A stretch of 46,675 nt of DNA, taken from assembly GCA_947174885.1 (NCBI GenBank), contig CAMWKO010000019.1:1-46675 (forward strand). Reading direction: 5' to 3'. Positions 17,292 to 26,803 of the stretch are shown in pieces. The position numbers and the translations under genes were made by a program. This DNA is from an uncultured Clostridia bacterium. GTDB taxonomy: Bacteria; Bacillota; Clostridia; Lachnospirales; Lachnospiraceae. The notes beneath the pieces are model-generated. The model saw nothing but the letters and a program-made list of their open reading frames with translations, had not been told where the DNA came from and ran no database searches. How positions within the stretch are numbered: the first letter of the stretch is position 1; each line of letters opens with the position of its first letter.

Positions 17292-19742
17292 ATTAACAGA
17301 CCACTGGTATGTATAGCAGTAGCGTTTGTTTTTGGAGAGATATTATATGGAGTAGATTTAAGGTATAAGCTGTTAATAAGTATATTTTTAATATTATTTC
17401 TGATATATTTCAAATTTATAAAACTGATAAATACTTTGCTTATAATAGCAATAGTTATAAGCATATTTGCAGGAAATATTTCTATTACTGAATTATCTGA
17501 AAAGTATCTGTATTATGAAAATATCCGGGATGAAATATGTATTAAAGGAAAAGTGTGGGAGCTTGTAATCACAGAAAGCCAGTATAAGGTGGATGTGATA
17601 AGCGAGGGTTATCATTACTATGTATATATTGATAAGAAGGATATAAAAAGTGTATTAAAAAATAATGAATATACAGAAATATATAGAGGTATAAGTAATG
17701 ATGAATGGACTGATAGTGTGAAAGAGTACATACAGCCCGGTAATCTGATAGAGGTTACAGGAAATATAATTGATATGAACACCGGCAGAAATCCGGGAAA
17801 TTATGATGAGAAAGAATATCTGCATAGTATAAAGGTAGTAGCAAAGATAAAGGCAAAAGAGTTTAAAATTATTGAGAATAGTAAAAACGGATTAAAAATA
17901 TATTTATCTCAATTACAGGAAAAGCTGTGTAATAGTATAGATAAGCTTACAGATGAAAAAACATCAGGAGTATTAAAAGCAATGCTGTTTGGAAGCAGGG
18001 AGGATATTGATAGTGATATAAAGGAAAGCTATAAAAAAGCAGGTATTTTACATATAATCAGTATTTCAGGACTTCATATAGGAGCATTAGGGGCTGTTTT
18101 ATTCAGAATTTTAAAGAAAAGATTTAGTCATTATACATCTACGATTGTAAGTGGGACTGTAATGGTGATGTTTGGAATACTTACAGGGGGAAGCGTATCT
18201 GCAGTTAGAGCTGTAATTATGTTTATAATATCGCTGGGTGCTAGAATTTGTGGCAGAAAATATGATTTAAAATCTTCTATATCACTAACGGCTATTATAA
18301 TGCTTATAGATAATCCATATTACATTCATAATACTTCTTTTAAATTGTCAGTAATGGCTATTGTAGCTATTGCATTTGTATATGAAGAATTTTATGAGTT
18401 TGTATCAGTTAAAATCAGTAATAGTAAAATTAATAAAAGTAAAGTTAATGACTGTAATAGAGAGATGTTTTATAAATTAAGGGATAAAGCTATATCAGCA
18501 TTTTTGGTAAGTATATCAGTATCTCTTGTGACAGCACCTGTTATAGCATCAGCATATTTTGAAATTTCTTTATATTCTGTGTTTGTAAATTTATTAGTAA
18601 TTCCACTTATGAGTATAGTATTGATATCGGGACTTATAGCGGTATTTGTCTCAATTATAGCAGTAAAGTGGGGTATATTTTTTATTGGGTTAGATACGGC
18701 TATATTAGATTTATATAATTTTTTATGCAAGCTGGTGGAAAAACTGCCATTTAACAGGATATGTCTTAAGCAGATGGATAATAAGACAATGTGTATATAT
18801 TATGGCGTATTAATATTAATCGTAATTTTTATGTATATTGTTAATTGTATTAATAGAGGGGAAATTAATAAAAAATATGATAACCGTACATGTATAATAA
18901 GTAAAGTATCCCCATTCTTAATATCAGCAGGGATATTCATTCTGTCACTATTATTGCTGAAAAAGGATATGACTTTTATTACATTTATAGATGTGGGACA
19001 GGGGGATTGTACATTTATAAATGTTGAGGGAAAAAGAATATTGATAGATGGAGGAAGCAGTGATGTAAGTAGTGTCGGAAAGTACAGAATATCACCTGTG
19101 ATTAGAGCTTATGGCTATGATACTATAGATATAGTATTTATCTCACATACAGATAATGATCATATATCAGGAATAAAAGAAATCATAAGGGAGGAGCTTC
19201 TTGATATAAAACTTGTGGTTTTGCCTGATATAACTGATGAGGATAGCTATGATGAATTTGTTGATTTTTTAAGTATAAATAGTGTACCTTGTACTAAATT
19301 AACAGCAGGAAACAGCATAAAGATAGGAGAAGCTGATATTTCAGTATTGAGTCCGACAGAGGATATGGCAGGGGATATAAATGATAAATCGCTTGTATTA
19401 TTGCTTGAATATAACAGGATAAGGTGTTTGTTTACAGGAGATATTTCAAAGGTGACAGAGCAAAATTTAGTAAAAAAATGTGATAATATACTTGAAGATA
19501 CAGATGTTCTGAAGGTGGCTCATCATGGCTCGAAAAATTCCTCAGGGGATGAATTTTTGAAAAGTGTAAATCCTAAAATAGCCGTAATATCATGTGGAAT
19601 TAATAATATATATAATCATCCGCACAAAGAAGTACTAAGCCGGTTGGAGAACGGAAAAACAGAAATTTATAATACAAGTGAACATGGTGCAGTATTTATA
19701 GTAATTAATGAGAAAAATCTATTGACAGAAACTTTCCTTTGA
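17292..19742 (+). CDS. comEC: Competence DNA channel ComEC, predicted ATT start
   Basis: A membrane channel for transforming DNA, with 816 residues from the start proposed here. Order: N-terminal membrane segments (NRPLVCIAVAFVFGEIL), an OB-like DUF4131 region, the Competence domain with several helices (SISGLHIGALGA onwards, about 245-500), and a C-terminal metallo-beta-lactamase-like domain (FIDVGQGDCTFI, then HTDNDH and VAHHGSKNSSG). The reading frame is open back to an in-frame stop at 17271 with no ATG, GTG or TTG before 17436. AAGGGAGG at 17277-17284 is placed exactly for ATT at 17292, which restores the N-terminus usual in the family. The TTG at 17436 has no ribosome site. It forms a functional pair with comEA. 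Confidence 0.88.
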   Translation: MNRPLVCIAVAFVFGEILYGVDLRYKLLISIFLILFLIYFKFIKLINTLLIIAIVISIFAGNISITELSEKYLYYENIRDEICIKGKVWELVITESQYKVDVISEGYHYYVYIDKKDIKSVLKNNEYTEIYRGISNDEWTDSVKEYIQPGNLIEVTGNIIDMNTGRNPGNYDEKEYLHSIKVVAKIKAKEFKIIENSKNGLKIYLSQLQEKLCNSIDKLTDEKTSGVLKAMLFGSREDIDSDIKESYKKAGILHIISISGLHIGALGAVLFRILKKRFSHYTSTIVSGTVMVMFGILTGGSVSAVRAVIMFIISLGARICGRKYDLKSSISLTAIIMLIDNPYYIHNTSFKLSVMAIVAIAFVYEEFYEFVSVKISNSKINKSKVNDCNREMFYKLRDKAISAFLVSISVSLVTAPVIASAYFEISLYSVFVNLLVIPLMSIVLISGLIAVFVSIIAVKWGIFFIGLDTAILDLYNFLCKLVEKLPFNRICLKQMDNKTMCIYYGVLILIVIFMYIVNCINRGEINKKYDNRTCIISKVSPFLISAGIFILSLLLLKKDMTFITFIDVGQGDCTFINVEGKRILIDGGSSDVSSVGKYRISPVIRAYGYDTIDIVFISHTDNDHISGIKEIIREELLDIKLVVLPDITDEDSYDEFVDFLSINSVPCTKLTAGNSIKIGEADISVLSPTEDMAGDINDKSLVLLLEYNRIRCLFTGDISKVTEQNLVKKCDNILEDTDVLKVAHHGSKNSSGDEFLKSVNPKIAVISCGINNIYNHPHKEVLSRLENGKTEIYNTSEHGAVFIVINEKNLLTETFL

Positions 19743-19750
19743 ATTAGAAT
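19722..19750 (+). promoter_or_regulatory. rpsT promoter inside the end of comEC
   Basis: TTGACA (19722-19727), a 17-base spacer and TAGAAT (19745-19750). It would give a leader of about 100 bases before rpsT. That leader contains a GGTTTC/GAAACC hairpin (about 19808-19830), possibly the site of S20 autoregulation; that role is inference. Confidence 0.6.
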
Positions 19751-19860
19751 ATTAAAGATGTTTGCATAGCGTCCGCATAACCTATGTGCAAACTGCGAAA
19801 CTGATTGGTTTCTTACTCTCTCAAGGAAACCAGTAATACAGATTTTGTGGAGGTAACAAA

Positions 19861-20124
19861 ATGGCTAATATTAAGTCAGCAAAGAAAAGAATTCAGGTAA
19901 CAGCAGTTAGAACAGCAAAGAATAAGGCAATTAAATCTAAGGTTAAAACAGCTATAAAGAAAGTTGATGCAGCAATCGCAGCTAAGGATAAGGAAGCAGC
20001 AGCAGCAGCACTTAAGGCAGCTACAGTTGAAATTGACAAGGCAGCTACAAAGGGTGTTTACCATAAGAATAATGCTTCAAGAAAAGTTTCTCGTTTAGCA
20101 ACTGCTGTAAACAAGATGGCTTAG
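19861..20124 (+). CDS. rpsT: Ribosomal protein S20
   Basis: A primary 16S rRNA-binding protein of the 30S subunit with 87 residues, very rich in lysine and alanine. It begins ANIKSAKKRIQVTAVRTAKNK and ends HKNNASRKVSRLATAVNKMA, both diagnostic. TGGAGG lies six bases upstream. It has its own promoter within comEC and its own terminator, so it is a monocistronic unit inserted between comEC and holA, an arrangement common in Firmicutes. Confidence 0.97.
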   Translation: MANIKSAKKRIQVTAVRTAKNKAIKSKVKTAIKKVDAAIAAKDKEAAAAALKAATVEIDKAATKGVYHKNNASRKVSRLATAVNKMA

Positions 20125-20143
20125 TAATAAATTCGCAGTAAAG

Positions 20144-20183
20144 ACTGTCGTATTAGTGATATTCACTGATACGACAGTTTTTT
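20144..20183 (+). terminator. Terminator after rpsT
   Basis: A 15-base arm ACTGTCGTATTAGTG (20144-20158) pairs with 20164-20178 with one mismatch around a 5-base loop, followed by six T. Confidence 0.95.
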
Positions 20184-20230
20184 ATAAACGGAGCAGTAAA
20201 GGCAGTTGTATTAAAAAAGGAGTACCTTCG

Positions 20231-21211
20231 GTGCGTAATATATTAAATGATATTAAAAATAATGAATATAAAAGAATATATCTTCTCTATGGTGAAGAGG
20301 GATATTTAAAAAAGCAGTACAAAAGTAAAATTACTGAGGCAATATGTGGCGATAATACTATGAATTATTCATATTTTGAGGGGAAAAATGTGGATATTAA
20401 AGAGGTAAAAGGTATATCAGATACCTTGCCTTTTTTTGCTGATTTAAGATTAGTGGTTTTGGAAAATACCGGATTTTTAAAAAGCTCAAATGAAGAATTG
20501 GCAGAGTATCTTCTAAATGTTCCGGAAACTACCACGATATTAATAGTGGAACAGGAGATAGATAAGAGAAACAAAGTTTTTAAGACTATTAAGGATAAGG
20601 GATACATATGTGAAATGCAAAAGCAGAATACAGCATCCCTGCAAAAATGGATTGTTGGAATTTTGAATCAAAACGGAAAGAAGATTACAGAAACAACAAT
20701 TAATATATTTTTGGAAAAAGTCGGGCAGGATATGGATAATATCAGCAATGAAATAGAAAAGCTTATATGTTATACAGGCGATAGGGAGGTTATTACCATA
20801 GAGGATATAAATGATGTATGTACGGAACAGATTACCTCTAAGGTGTTTGATATGATAGATGCACTTGGGTATAAAAACAGAACTAAGGCACTGGATATTT
20901 ATTATGATTTAATTTCAAACAAAGAGTCGCCGCTTCTTATATTGTATATGATTACAAGACAGTTTAACATTATGATACAGCTTATGGAGCTAAAGAGTCT
21001 GGGAGCCGATAATAAAAAAATGTCAGAGAAAACAGGACTTGCGCCATTTATTGTAACAAAGACTCTAAAGCAGATACAGAATTTTAAGAATAGTGTTGTT
21101 AAAGAGGCACTTTTAGAGGGAGTTGAGTTGGAGGAAAAGATAAAGGTAGGTAATATAAATGAAAAGATGGCTGTGGAAATGCTGTTAATAAAATATTCAG
21201 AAAAGTCGTAG
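20231..21211 (+). CDS. holA: DNA polymerase III delta subunit HolA
   Basis: The clamp-loader subunit that opens the sliding clamp, with 326 residues. The N-terminal IYLLYGEEGYLKKQY is the typical HolA beginning. The middle has the LVVLENTGFLK and TTILIVEQEIDKRNK strands, and the C-terminal helical collar has LLILYMITRQFNIMIQL. The start is GTG at 20231, eight bases after AAAAAAGGAG; upstream codons in this frame lie in the rpsT terminator. It sits in the comEC-rpsT-holA neighbourhood usual in Firmicutes. Sequence conservation in this family is low, so the context supports the call. Confidence 0.9.
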   Translation: MRNILNDIKNNEYKRIYLLYGEEGYLKKQYKSKITEAICGDNTMNYSYFEGKNVDIKEVKGISDTLPFFADLRLVVLENTGFLKSSNEELAEYLLNVPETTTILIVEQEIDKRNKVFKTIKDKGYICEMQKQNTASLQKWIVGILNQNGKKITETTINIFLEKVGQDMDNISNEIEKLICYTGDREVITIEDINDVCTEQITSKVFDMIDALGYKNRTKALDIYYDLISNKESPLLILYMITRQFNIMIQLMELKSLGADNKKMSEKTGLAPFIVTKTLKQIQNFKNSVVKEALLEGVELEEKIKVGNINEKMAVEMLLIKYSEKS

Positions 21212-21293
21212 ATTTAATAGTGAGACAATAATATTCCAATTATAGAATATTTAAGTATATGCCAGTAAAGACCAGTCAATATGATATTTACTT

Positions 21294-21361
21294 GAGTTTC
21301 CGTATTTTTTATTTTTGGCAACAAGACTTTTTGAAGCCAAAAATAAAAAAATACGGAAATT
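21294..21361. repeat. Family C inverted-repeat element
   Basis: GAGTTTCCGTATTTTTTATT at 21294-21313, followed by TTTGGC, is mirrored by GCCAAAAATAAAAAAATACG and then GAAA to about 21359, with a loop of about 20 bases. It resembles the perfect palindrome at 42625-42666 and the half element at 13424-13447. It lies between holA and gpr and may act as a bidirectional terminator. Confidence 0.6.
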
Positions 21362-21465
21362 CTAAGATGTTTAACTTAAAATTGTAAAAGGTCAGGAATA
21401 GATTTAGGATAATTAAATAAAATAGGGCAATAATATTTATAACTATTTTGAAAGGTATGAGGGAA

Positions 21466-22389
21466 ATGGATAAATATCAGATTAAAACTGACTTGGCACT
21501 GGAAAGACGGGAAAGCTACAGTGGTACAGAGGTAGAAATTCCGGGTGTAGCTATTGATGAGAAAATCTATAAGGGTGTTAAAACGACCAGAGTTAATATA
21601 TTTACAGAAGAAGGTTCTGAGCTTATGGGAAAACCTATGGGTAAATATATTACTTTGGAAATGGAGCAGGAAGCAATTTATGAGGACAGTAAAAATATCA
21701 CAAATGTATTATCTAAAGAAATCAAAAAACTAATTCCAAAGGATGTAGATGGTTCAATATTAGTAGTAGGTCTGGGAAACAGAGATGTAACACCTGATGC
21801 GTTAGGACCAAAGGTAGCAGGAGAGCTTAATATCAGCAGACATTTAATAGACAATGGAGGAGTATGTGCAGTAGTACCGGGAGTTATGGCACAGTCAGGA
21901 ATGGAATCTGCGGAGATGGTAAAAGGAATAGTAGATGAAATTGGAATAAAATGTGTAATAGCTATTGATTCGTTGGCGGCACGAAGTGTAAGGAGATTAT
22001 GTAATACGATACAGCTTACCGACACGGGTATAACACCGGGTTCAGGCGTTGGTAATTACAGAAGCGGACTGAATAAAGATACCATAAATGTGCCTGTTAT
22101 AGCCATAGGTGTGCCTATGGTGGTGGATGCAGCAACTATAGTATTAGATACAATGGATGCACTTATTAAAGTGCTTAGTGAAAATACAGTATTTAATAAT
22201 ATAAAGGATACGATTGACAAATTCGATGATAATGACAAATATCAGCTTGTAAAAGAGCTGTTGGAGCCGCAAATAGGAACATTATATGTTACACCAAAGG
22301 ATATTGATGAGAACGTGGTTTTAATGGGAAAAATAGTTTCAAAGGCAATAAATAAAGCAACTCGTGGTAATAATATTTCAACCTTTTAA
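21466..22389 (+). CDS. gpr: Germination protease GPR
   Basis: A spore endopeptidase that degrades small acid-soluble proteins at germination. It has 307 residues from ATG 21466, which follows AAAGGT by nine bases; ATG 21457 is an alternative. Recognisable segments are KTDLALERRE near the N-terminus, VVGLGNRDVTPDALGPK, AVVPGVMAQSGMES, IAIDSLAARSVRRLCNTIQL and TDTGITPGSGVGN, all conserved in peptidase family A25. The zymogen is activated by self-cleavage near the N-terminus. spoIIP follows after 45 bases, so both may be transcribed during sporulation; no sigma-G type promoter was convincingly found. Confidence 0.95.
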   Translation: MDKYQIKTDLALERRESYSGTEVEIPGVAIDEKIYKGVKTTRVNIFTEEGSELMGKPMGKYITLEMEQEAIYEDSKNITNVLSKEIKKLIPKDVDGSILVVGLGNRDVTPDALGPKVAGELNISRHLIDNGGVCAVVPGVMAQSGMESAEMVKGIVDEIGIKCVIAIDSLAARSVRRLCNTIQLTDTGITPGSGVGNYRSGLNKDTINVPVIAIGVPMVVDAATIVLDTMDALIKVLSENTVFNNIKDTIDKFDDNDKYQLVKELLEPQIGTLYVTPKDIDENVVLMGKIVSKAINKATRGNNISTF

Positions 22390-22434
22390 TATAATTAAAT
22401 ATAAAATAATTATAGATATAAAGGAGAGTACAAA

Positions 22435-23667
22435 ATGGATAAAAAGCTGAAAAAAGCCGGCATTTTATTGCTGGTATATCTTTTTATTTGCTTTATACGC
22501 CTTTTATCAAAGGATTCAATGATAAATGAAGTTAATACATTAATAGAAAGTAAGCTAAAAAACTTTATTATATCCGCTGTAAGCGATAATATAGGAATAT
22601 TGGGTTTTATTCATTCAAATAGTAGCAGTGGTGATTTTGATTTATATGAAAAATTGGGACAAAATACAGGATATTTTGCTTATCTGACAGAGGAAAAAAG
22701 AGAAATAGAATTAGTGCTGTATGATCCGAACAGTTCAGATAAAAGTAACCTTTACTATAGCGGACAAAATGAGAATGGCGGTAATCCGTTAACAGGAAAT
22801 ATGGGACTGCAAAATGGAGCTGCTAATAATAGTTCTGAAGGTAATACAACAGATAATGAGATTACAGAGGAAATGTTAAATGCAAATAATGGAAGTATAG
22901 TGTATTCAAAGGAACAATTATCAGATTTTAATTTTTTATATAACAACCTATATGTAGTTACAGAGAGGGCAAAATTATTAGAATCAGATTTGAATATAGA
23001 TGAACTGTTGAATATAGATAATACGATTAAGGGCGGAAATTCCGCACCACAAATCCTTATATATCATACACATAGTCATGAGGAATTTGCAGATACAACA
23101 GGGGTAAATACTTCAAATATAGTGGCTGTGGGTACATATTTAGCAGAGGTACTGTCAAAGGAATATGGGTATAATGTAATTCATTGTATTGAAAGCTTTG
23201 ATGAGGTAAATGGAGTATTTGACAGGTCAAAGGCATATACATATGCTACACCGGCTCTTGAACAGATATTAAAAGATAATCCGTCTATAGAGGTAGTGCT
23301 GGATATACACAGAGATGGATTAAAAGAGGGAAGTCCAAAGCTTCTTACATATATAAACGGAAAAGCCACTGCAAAAATAATGTTTTTTAATGGAATAAGC
23401 AGAAACAGCAATGGTGAAATAGGATATTTATATAATCAGTATAGAAAAGAAAATTTAGCCTTAAGCTTAAAAATGAAACTTAAGGCTATGGAATTGTATC
23501 CTGATTTTACAAGAAATAATTATGTAGATGCCTATCAGTATAATCTGCATCTGCGTGCAAACTCAATGCTGATAGAAGTAGGGGCTCAAAACAATACTTT
23601 TGAAGAGGCAAAGAATGCAATGGAGCCATTAGCTGAAATTCTTGATAAAATATTAAAGGGAGAGTAA
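22435..23667 (+). CDS. spoIIP: Stage II sporulation protein P (SpoIIP)
   Basis: A membrane-anchored amidase and endopeptidase for septal and spore-engulfment peptidoglycan, working with SpoIID and SpoIIM. It has 410 residues: an N-terminal membrane segment (about 8-22), a low-complexity N/S/G linker (about 100-145) and a catalytic domain with ILIYHTHSHEEF (zinc-binding His), VVLDIHRDG and the C-terminal LIEVGAQNNTFEEA. AAAGGAG is seven bases upstream. Its TAA ends at the base before the stop codon of dut on the opposite strand, so the two convergent genes abut with no spacer. Confidence 0.95.
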   Translation: MDKKLKKAGILLLVYLFICFIRLLSKDSMINEVNTLIESKLKNFIISAVSDNIGILGFIHSNSSSGDFDLYEKLGQNTGYFAYLTEEKREIELVLYDPNSSDKSNLYYSGQNENGGNPLTGNMGLQNGAANNSSEGNTTDNEITEEMLNANNGSIVYSKEQLSDFNFLYNNLYVVTERAKLLESDLNIDELLNIDNTIKGGNSAPQILIYHTHSHEEFADTTGVNTSNIVAVGTYLAEVLSKEYGYNVIHCIESFDEVNGVFDRSKAYTYATPALEQILKDNPSIEVVLDIHRDGLKEGSPKLLTYINGKATAKIMFFNGISRNSNGEIGYLYNQYRKENLALSLKMKLKAMELYPDFTRNNYVDAYQYNLHLRANSMLIEVGAQNNTFEEAKNAMEPLAEILDKILKGE

Positions 23668-24111
23668 TTACTTTGAACCGGTAGAGCCAAAGCCGCCTTC
23701 TCCTCTATCAGTTTCATTTAATTCATCTACTTCAGTAAAATTAGCTGTAAGGTATGGTGTGATAACCAGCTGTGCAATACGCTCTCCGCTTTCGATAAAT
23801 AAATCGTGGTCAGAATGGTTGTGTAATGCAACTATTACTTCACCTCTATAGTCGGAGTCAATTACACCTACCTTATTAGCAGGTGCAAGACCTTTTTTAC
23901 AGGCAAGACCGCTTCTTGCAAATATCAGACCTGCAAATCCGTCAGGTATTTCCAAGGCAATACCTGTATGAACAAACTCAGTAGTATGAGCTTTTATCAT
24001 GACATTGCCATCCATACAGGCATAAAGGTCAGCACCGGCAGCATAAGGTGTGCTATAAGTTGGAATAATAGCCGCTTCTTTTATTTTTTTAATATTTATG
24101 TTTTCTTTCAT
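23668..24111 (-). CDS. dut: dUTP diphosphatase
   Basis: Hydrolyses dUTP to dUMP, which prevents uracil incorporation and feeds ThyA. A trimeric dUTPase of 147 residues with the five motifs in order: AAGADLYA, ARSGLACKKG, GVIDSDYRGEV, ERIAQLVI and the C-terminal RGEGGFGSTG. The ATG at 24111 follows AAAGGAA by six bases; the frame extends further upstream into nrdG but without a ribosome site. It is the last gene of nrdD-nrdG-dut, 13 bases after nrdG, an arrangement that groups dNTP supply with dUTP removal. Confidence 0.96.
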   Translation of the reverse strand: MKENINIKKIKEAAIIPTYSTPYAAGADLYACMDGNVMIKAHTTEFVHTGIALEIPDGFAGLIFARSGLACKKGLAPANKVGVIDSDYRGEVIVALHNHSDHDLFIESGERIAQLVITPYLTANFTEVDELNETDRGEGGFGSTGSK

Positions 24112-24124
24112 AAGTATTTCCTTT

Positions 24125-24655
24125 CTAGTGTATCCTGTCATCCCAGAGAATTGTTTTCCCGGAGGATAAGGACTCTTTTAAAAGAATTGTTTTCTGATTT
24201 GAGGAGCCTTTAAATCGTAGAGATAAATCCTTAAGCTCCTCTATAAATTCTCCGTCTACTAATACATCAATGTATGATAATAATTCTTTGGTTTCAGGAT
24301 ATTCCTTAATCATTCTTCCTAATACATCCTTTTCAAAGTCATATCCTGTAAAACACCAAATTGATTTATCGGGTAATTTTTCTCTAAATTGCCTTAAAAG
24401 AGGAAGCAGTCCCTGCTGGTTTGTCTGTTCCAGTGGCTCACCACCAAGAATAGTAAGACCGGCTATATGAGGATTACTTACATATTCAATAATATAGTCA
24501 ATTTCCTTTTGTGTAAAAGGTTGTCCGTAATTAAAATCCCAAGCCTCTTTATTAAAGCAGTTTTTGCAGTAGTGTGTGCAACCACTTACAAATAAAGACA
24601 TTCTTACACCGGGACCATTAGCTACATCCATTATTTTAATAGAAGCGTAGTTCAT
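24125..24655 (-). CDS. nrdG: Anaerobic ribonucleotide reductase activating protein NrdG
   Basis: A radical-SAM activase that makes the glycyl radical of NrdD. It has 176 residues, with the cluster motif SGCTHYCKNC (CX3CX2C) near residue 30 and the SAM-binding ILGGEPL. It begins MNYASIKIMDVANGPGVRMSLF, typical of NrdG. AGGAG lies five bases upstream of the ATG, 21 bases after nrdD on the minus strand. It needs anoxic conditions, in keeping with an obligate anaerobe. Confidence 0.96.
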   Translation of the reverse strand: MNYASIKIMDVANGPGVRMSLFVSGCTHYCKNCFNKEAWDFNYGQPFTQKEIDYIIEYVSNPHIAGLTILGGEPLEQTNQQGLLPLLRQFREKLPDKSIWCFTGYDFEKDVLGRMIKEYPETKELLSYIDVLVDGEFIEELKDLSLRFKGSSNQKTILLKESLSSGKTILWDDRIH

Positions 24656-24676
24656 ATAATCTCCTGACTGATACAG

Positions 24677-26803
24677 CTATACATGAAGTACTCTTGAGTT
24701 AATCTCTTTTGTTTTACCAACATTCCAGAAATTTTCACCAAGATAACCACAGGTACGTCTTGTGACGTTCATTTTAGCGTGATCTTTATTATGGCACTGT
24801 GGGCATTCCCATTCTAAATTGTCATTAATAATGATTTCTCCGTCAAATCCACATACATGGCAGTAGTCGGACTTTGTATTAAATTCAGCATACTGAATAT
24901 TATCATATATAAATTTAACGATTTCCTCCAAAGCCTCCAGATTGTGACGCATATTTGGTATTTCAACGTAGGATATAGCACCGCCTGAAGAAATGTTTTG
25001 GAACTGACTTTCAAAGGTGAATTTTGTAAATGCGTCAATCGTCTCTCTTACATCTACATGGTATGAATTGGTATAATAGCCTTTGTCAGTAATATCAGGA
25101 ATATCTCCAAAACGCTCTTTATCAATACGTGCAAATCTGTAGCATAGACTTTCGGCAGGAGTGCCGTATAAGCCGAATGCTATACCGGTATTTTCTTTCC
25201 AGGTATCACAGGCACTACGAAGCCTTTTCATAACCTTAAGAGCAAATTCAGTACCTACGGGATCAGTATGACTTACACCCTTCATAAGCTTTGTAAGCTC
25301 GTATAATCCAATATATCCTAAAGATATGGTAGAATATCCGTTGTGGAGAAGCTTATCAATAGTTTCGCCTTTTTCTAAACGTGCAATAGCACCATACTGC
25401 CAATGAATAGGACTGACATTAGAAAGAGTACCCTCTAATGCCTGATGTCTGCACATAAGTGCCTCGAAGCAAAGAGAAAGTCTTTCTTCAAGGAGCTGCC
25501 AAAATACTTCTTCATTACCTTTTGCTATAATACCAATCTGAGGAAGATTGATACTTACAACACCCTGATTGAAGCGGCCTTCCCACTTATAGTTGCCGTT
25601 TTCATCTTTCCATGGACTTAAGAAGCTTCGACAGCCCATACATGAGAAAACATTACCCTCATAGTTTTCACGCATTTTTTTGGCAGAAATATAGTCAGGG
25701 TAGAGTCTTTTTGAAGAGCATTTAACAGCAAGCTTTGTAATATAATCGTATTTACCACCCTTAAGGCAGTTATTTTCATCTAATACATATATCAGCTTTG
25801 GAAATGCAGGTGTTACATATACACCTTTTTCGTTCTTTATGCCCTGAAGTCTCTGGTTAAGAATCTCTTCAACTATCATAGCGACTTCTTCTTCGTATTC
25901 ATAACCATCTTCAATGTTCATAAATATAGTAACAAAAGGTGACTGACCATTTGTAGTCATCAGGGTATTAATCTGATACTGCATAGTCTGAACACCTGAA
26001 CGAAGTTCGTCATGAATACGGTCATTAACCAGTGATTCAATAAGCTCAGGTGTCATTTTATCACCATAAATCTCAGTAAAGTGCTGTCTGTATTTTTCTT
26101 TACTTTTTCTTAAATATTTGCCTAAATGTTTTATATCTACAGACTGTCCGCCATACTGACTGCTGGCAACAGCCGAAATAATCTGAGTCATAACAGTACA
26201 AGCTACCTGAAAGCTCTTAGGACTTTCTATAAGCTTTGCATTCATAACTGTTCCATTATCAAGCATATCACCAATATTAATAAGGCAGCAGTTAAAAATA
26301 CTTTGTAAAAAGTAGTCAGCATCATGAAAGTGGAGTACACCCTGTTCATGAGCTTTTGCAATTTTTTCCGGTAAAAGAATACGTCTTGTTAAATCCTTTG
26401 AAACCTCACCGGCAATTAAATCACGCTGTGTTGAGGCAATAATCGCATTTTTGTTTGAATTTTCCTCCATTACATCCTTATTACTGTTTTTGATAAGACT
26501 TAAAATGGAATCGTCAGTTGTATTTGACTTTCTGACAAGTTCTCTTGTGTAGCGGTATTTGATGTATGCCTTTGCAAGCTCGAATTTTTTTTCAGACATA
26601 AGCTTCTTTTCGATAATATCCTGAATGTCTTCAACCTGCATCATATCTGCACCTCTGGATTCAATAGATGCAATAATGTTATAAATTTTATCCTCGCTAA
26701 TCTGTTCTTCCTTCTCTACACCTTCATTTGCCTTCTCAATGGCAATGGCAATTTTGTTACGGTCATAATCTACCTGTCGACCGTCTCTTTTTATAACTTT
26801 CAT
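24677..26803 (-). CDS. nrdD: Anaerobic ribonucleoside-triphosphate reductase NrdD
   Basis: The class III reductase, which makes dNTPs from NTPs with a glycyl radical. It has 708 residues. The N-terminal ATP-cone (about 3-90, VIKRDGRQVDYDRNK) provides allosteric activity control. The core contains NCCLINIGDML and GVVSINLPQIG. A zinc site of two CXXC pairs (CHVCG, CPQC) precedes the radical loop RRTCGYLG with Gly686. AGGAGG is five bases before the ATG. It is the first gene of nrdD-nrdG-dut, behind a promoter and NrdR-like boxes. Confidence 0.97.
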   Translation of the reverse strand: MKVIKRDGRQVDYDRNKIAIAIEKANEGVEKEEQISEDKIYNIIASIESRGADMMQVEDIQDIIEKKLMSEKKFELAKAYIKYRYTRELVRKSNTTDDSILSLIKNSNKDVMEENSNKNAIIASTQRDLIAGEVSKDLTRRILLPEKIAKAHEQGVLHFHDADYFLQSIFNCCLINIGDMLDNGTVMNAKLIESPKSFQVACTVMTQIISAVASSQYGGQSVDIKHLGKYLRKSKEKYRQHFTEIYGDKMTPELIESLVNDRIHDELRSGVQTMQYQINTLMTTNGQSPFVTIFMNIEDGYEYEEEVAMIVEEILNQRLQGIKNEKGVYVTPAFPKLIYVLDENNCLKGGKYDYITKLAVKCSSKRLYPDYISAKKMRENYEGNVFSCMGCRSFLSPWKDENGNYKWEGRFNQGVVSINLPQIGIIAKGNEEVFWQLLEERLSLCFEALMCRHQALEGTLSNVSPIHWQYGAIARLEKGETIDKLLHNGYSTISLGYIGLYELTKLMKGVSHTDPVGTEFALKVMKRLRSACDTWKENTGIAFGLYGTPAESLCYRFARIDKERFGDIPDITDKGYYTNSYHVDVRETIDAFTKFTFESQFQNISSGGAISYVEIPNMRHNLEALEEIVKFIYDNIQYAEFNTKSDYCHVCGFDGEIIINDNLEWECPQCHNKDHAKMNVTRRTCGYLGENFWNVGKTKEINSRVLHV

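Noticed and set aside
17436-17438. TTG as the comEC start
   Set aside because: It has no ribosome site and would drop 48 residues that match the usual ComEC N-terminus.
20156-20230. Longer holA from GTG 20156
   Set aside because: That start lies inside the rpsT terminator hairpin and has no ribosome site; GTG 20231 follows AAAAAAGGAG.
21362-21465. Sigma-G promoter before gpr
   Set aside because: CAATAATA resembles a -10, but no -35 with suitable spacing was found.
23968-24213. Plus-strand frame of 81 residues over dut/nrdG
   Set aside because: It is antisense to two secure genes with no ribosome site.
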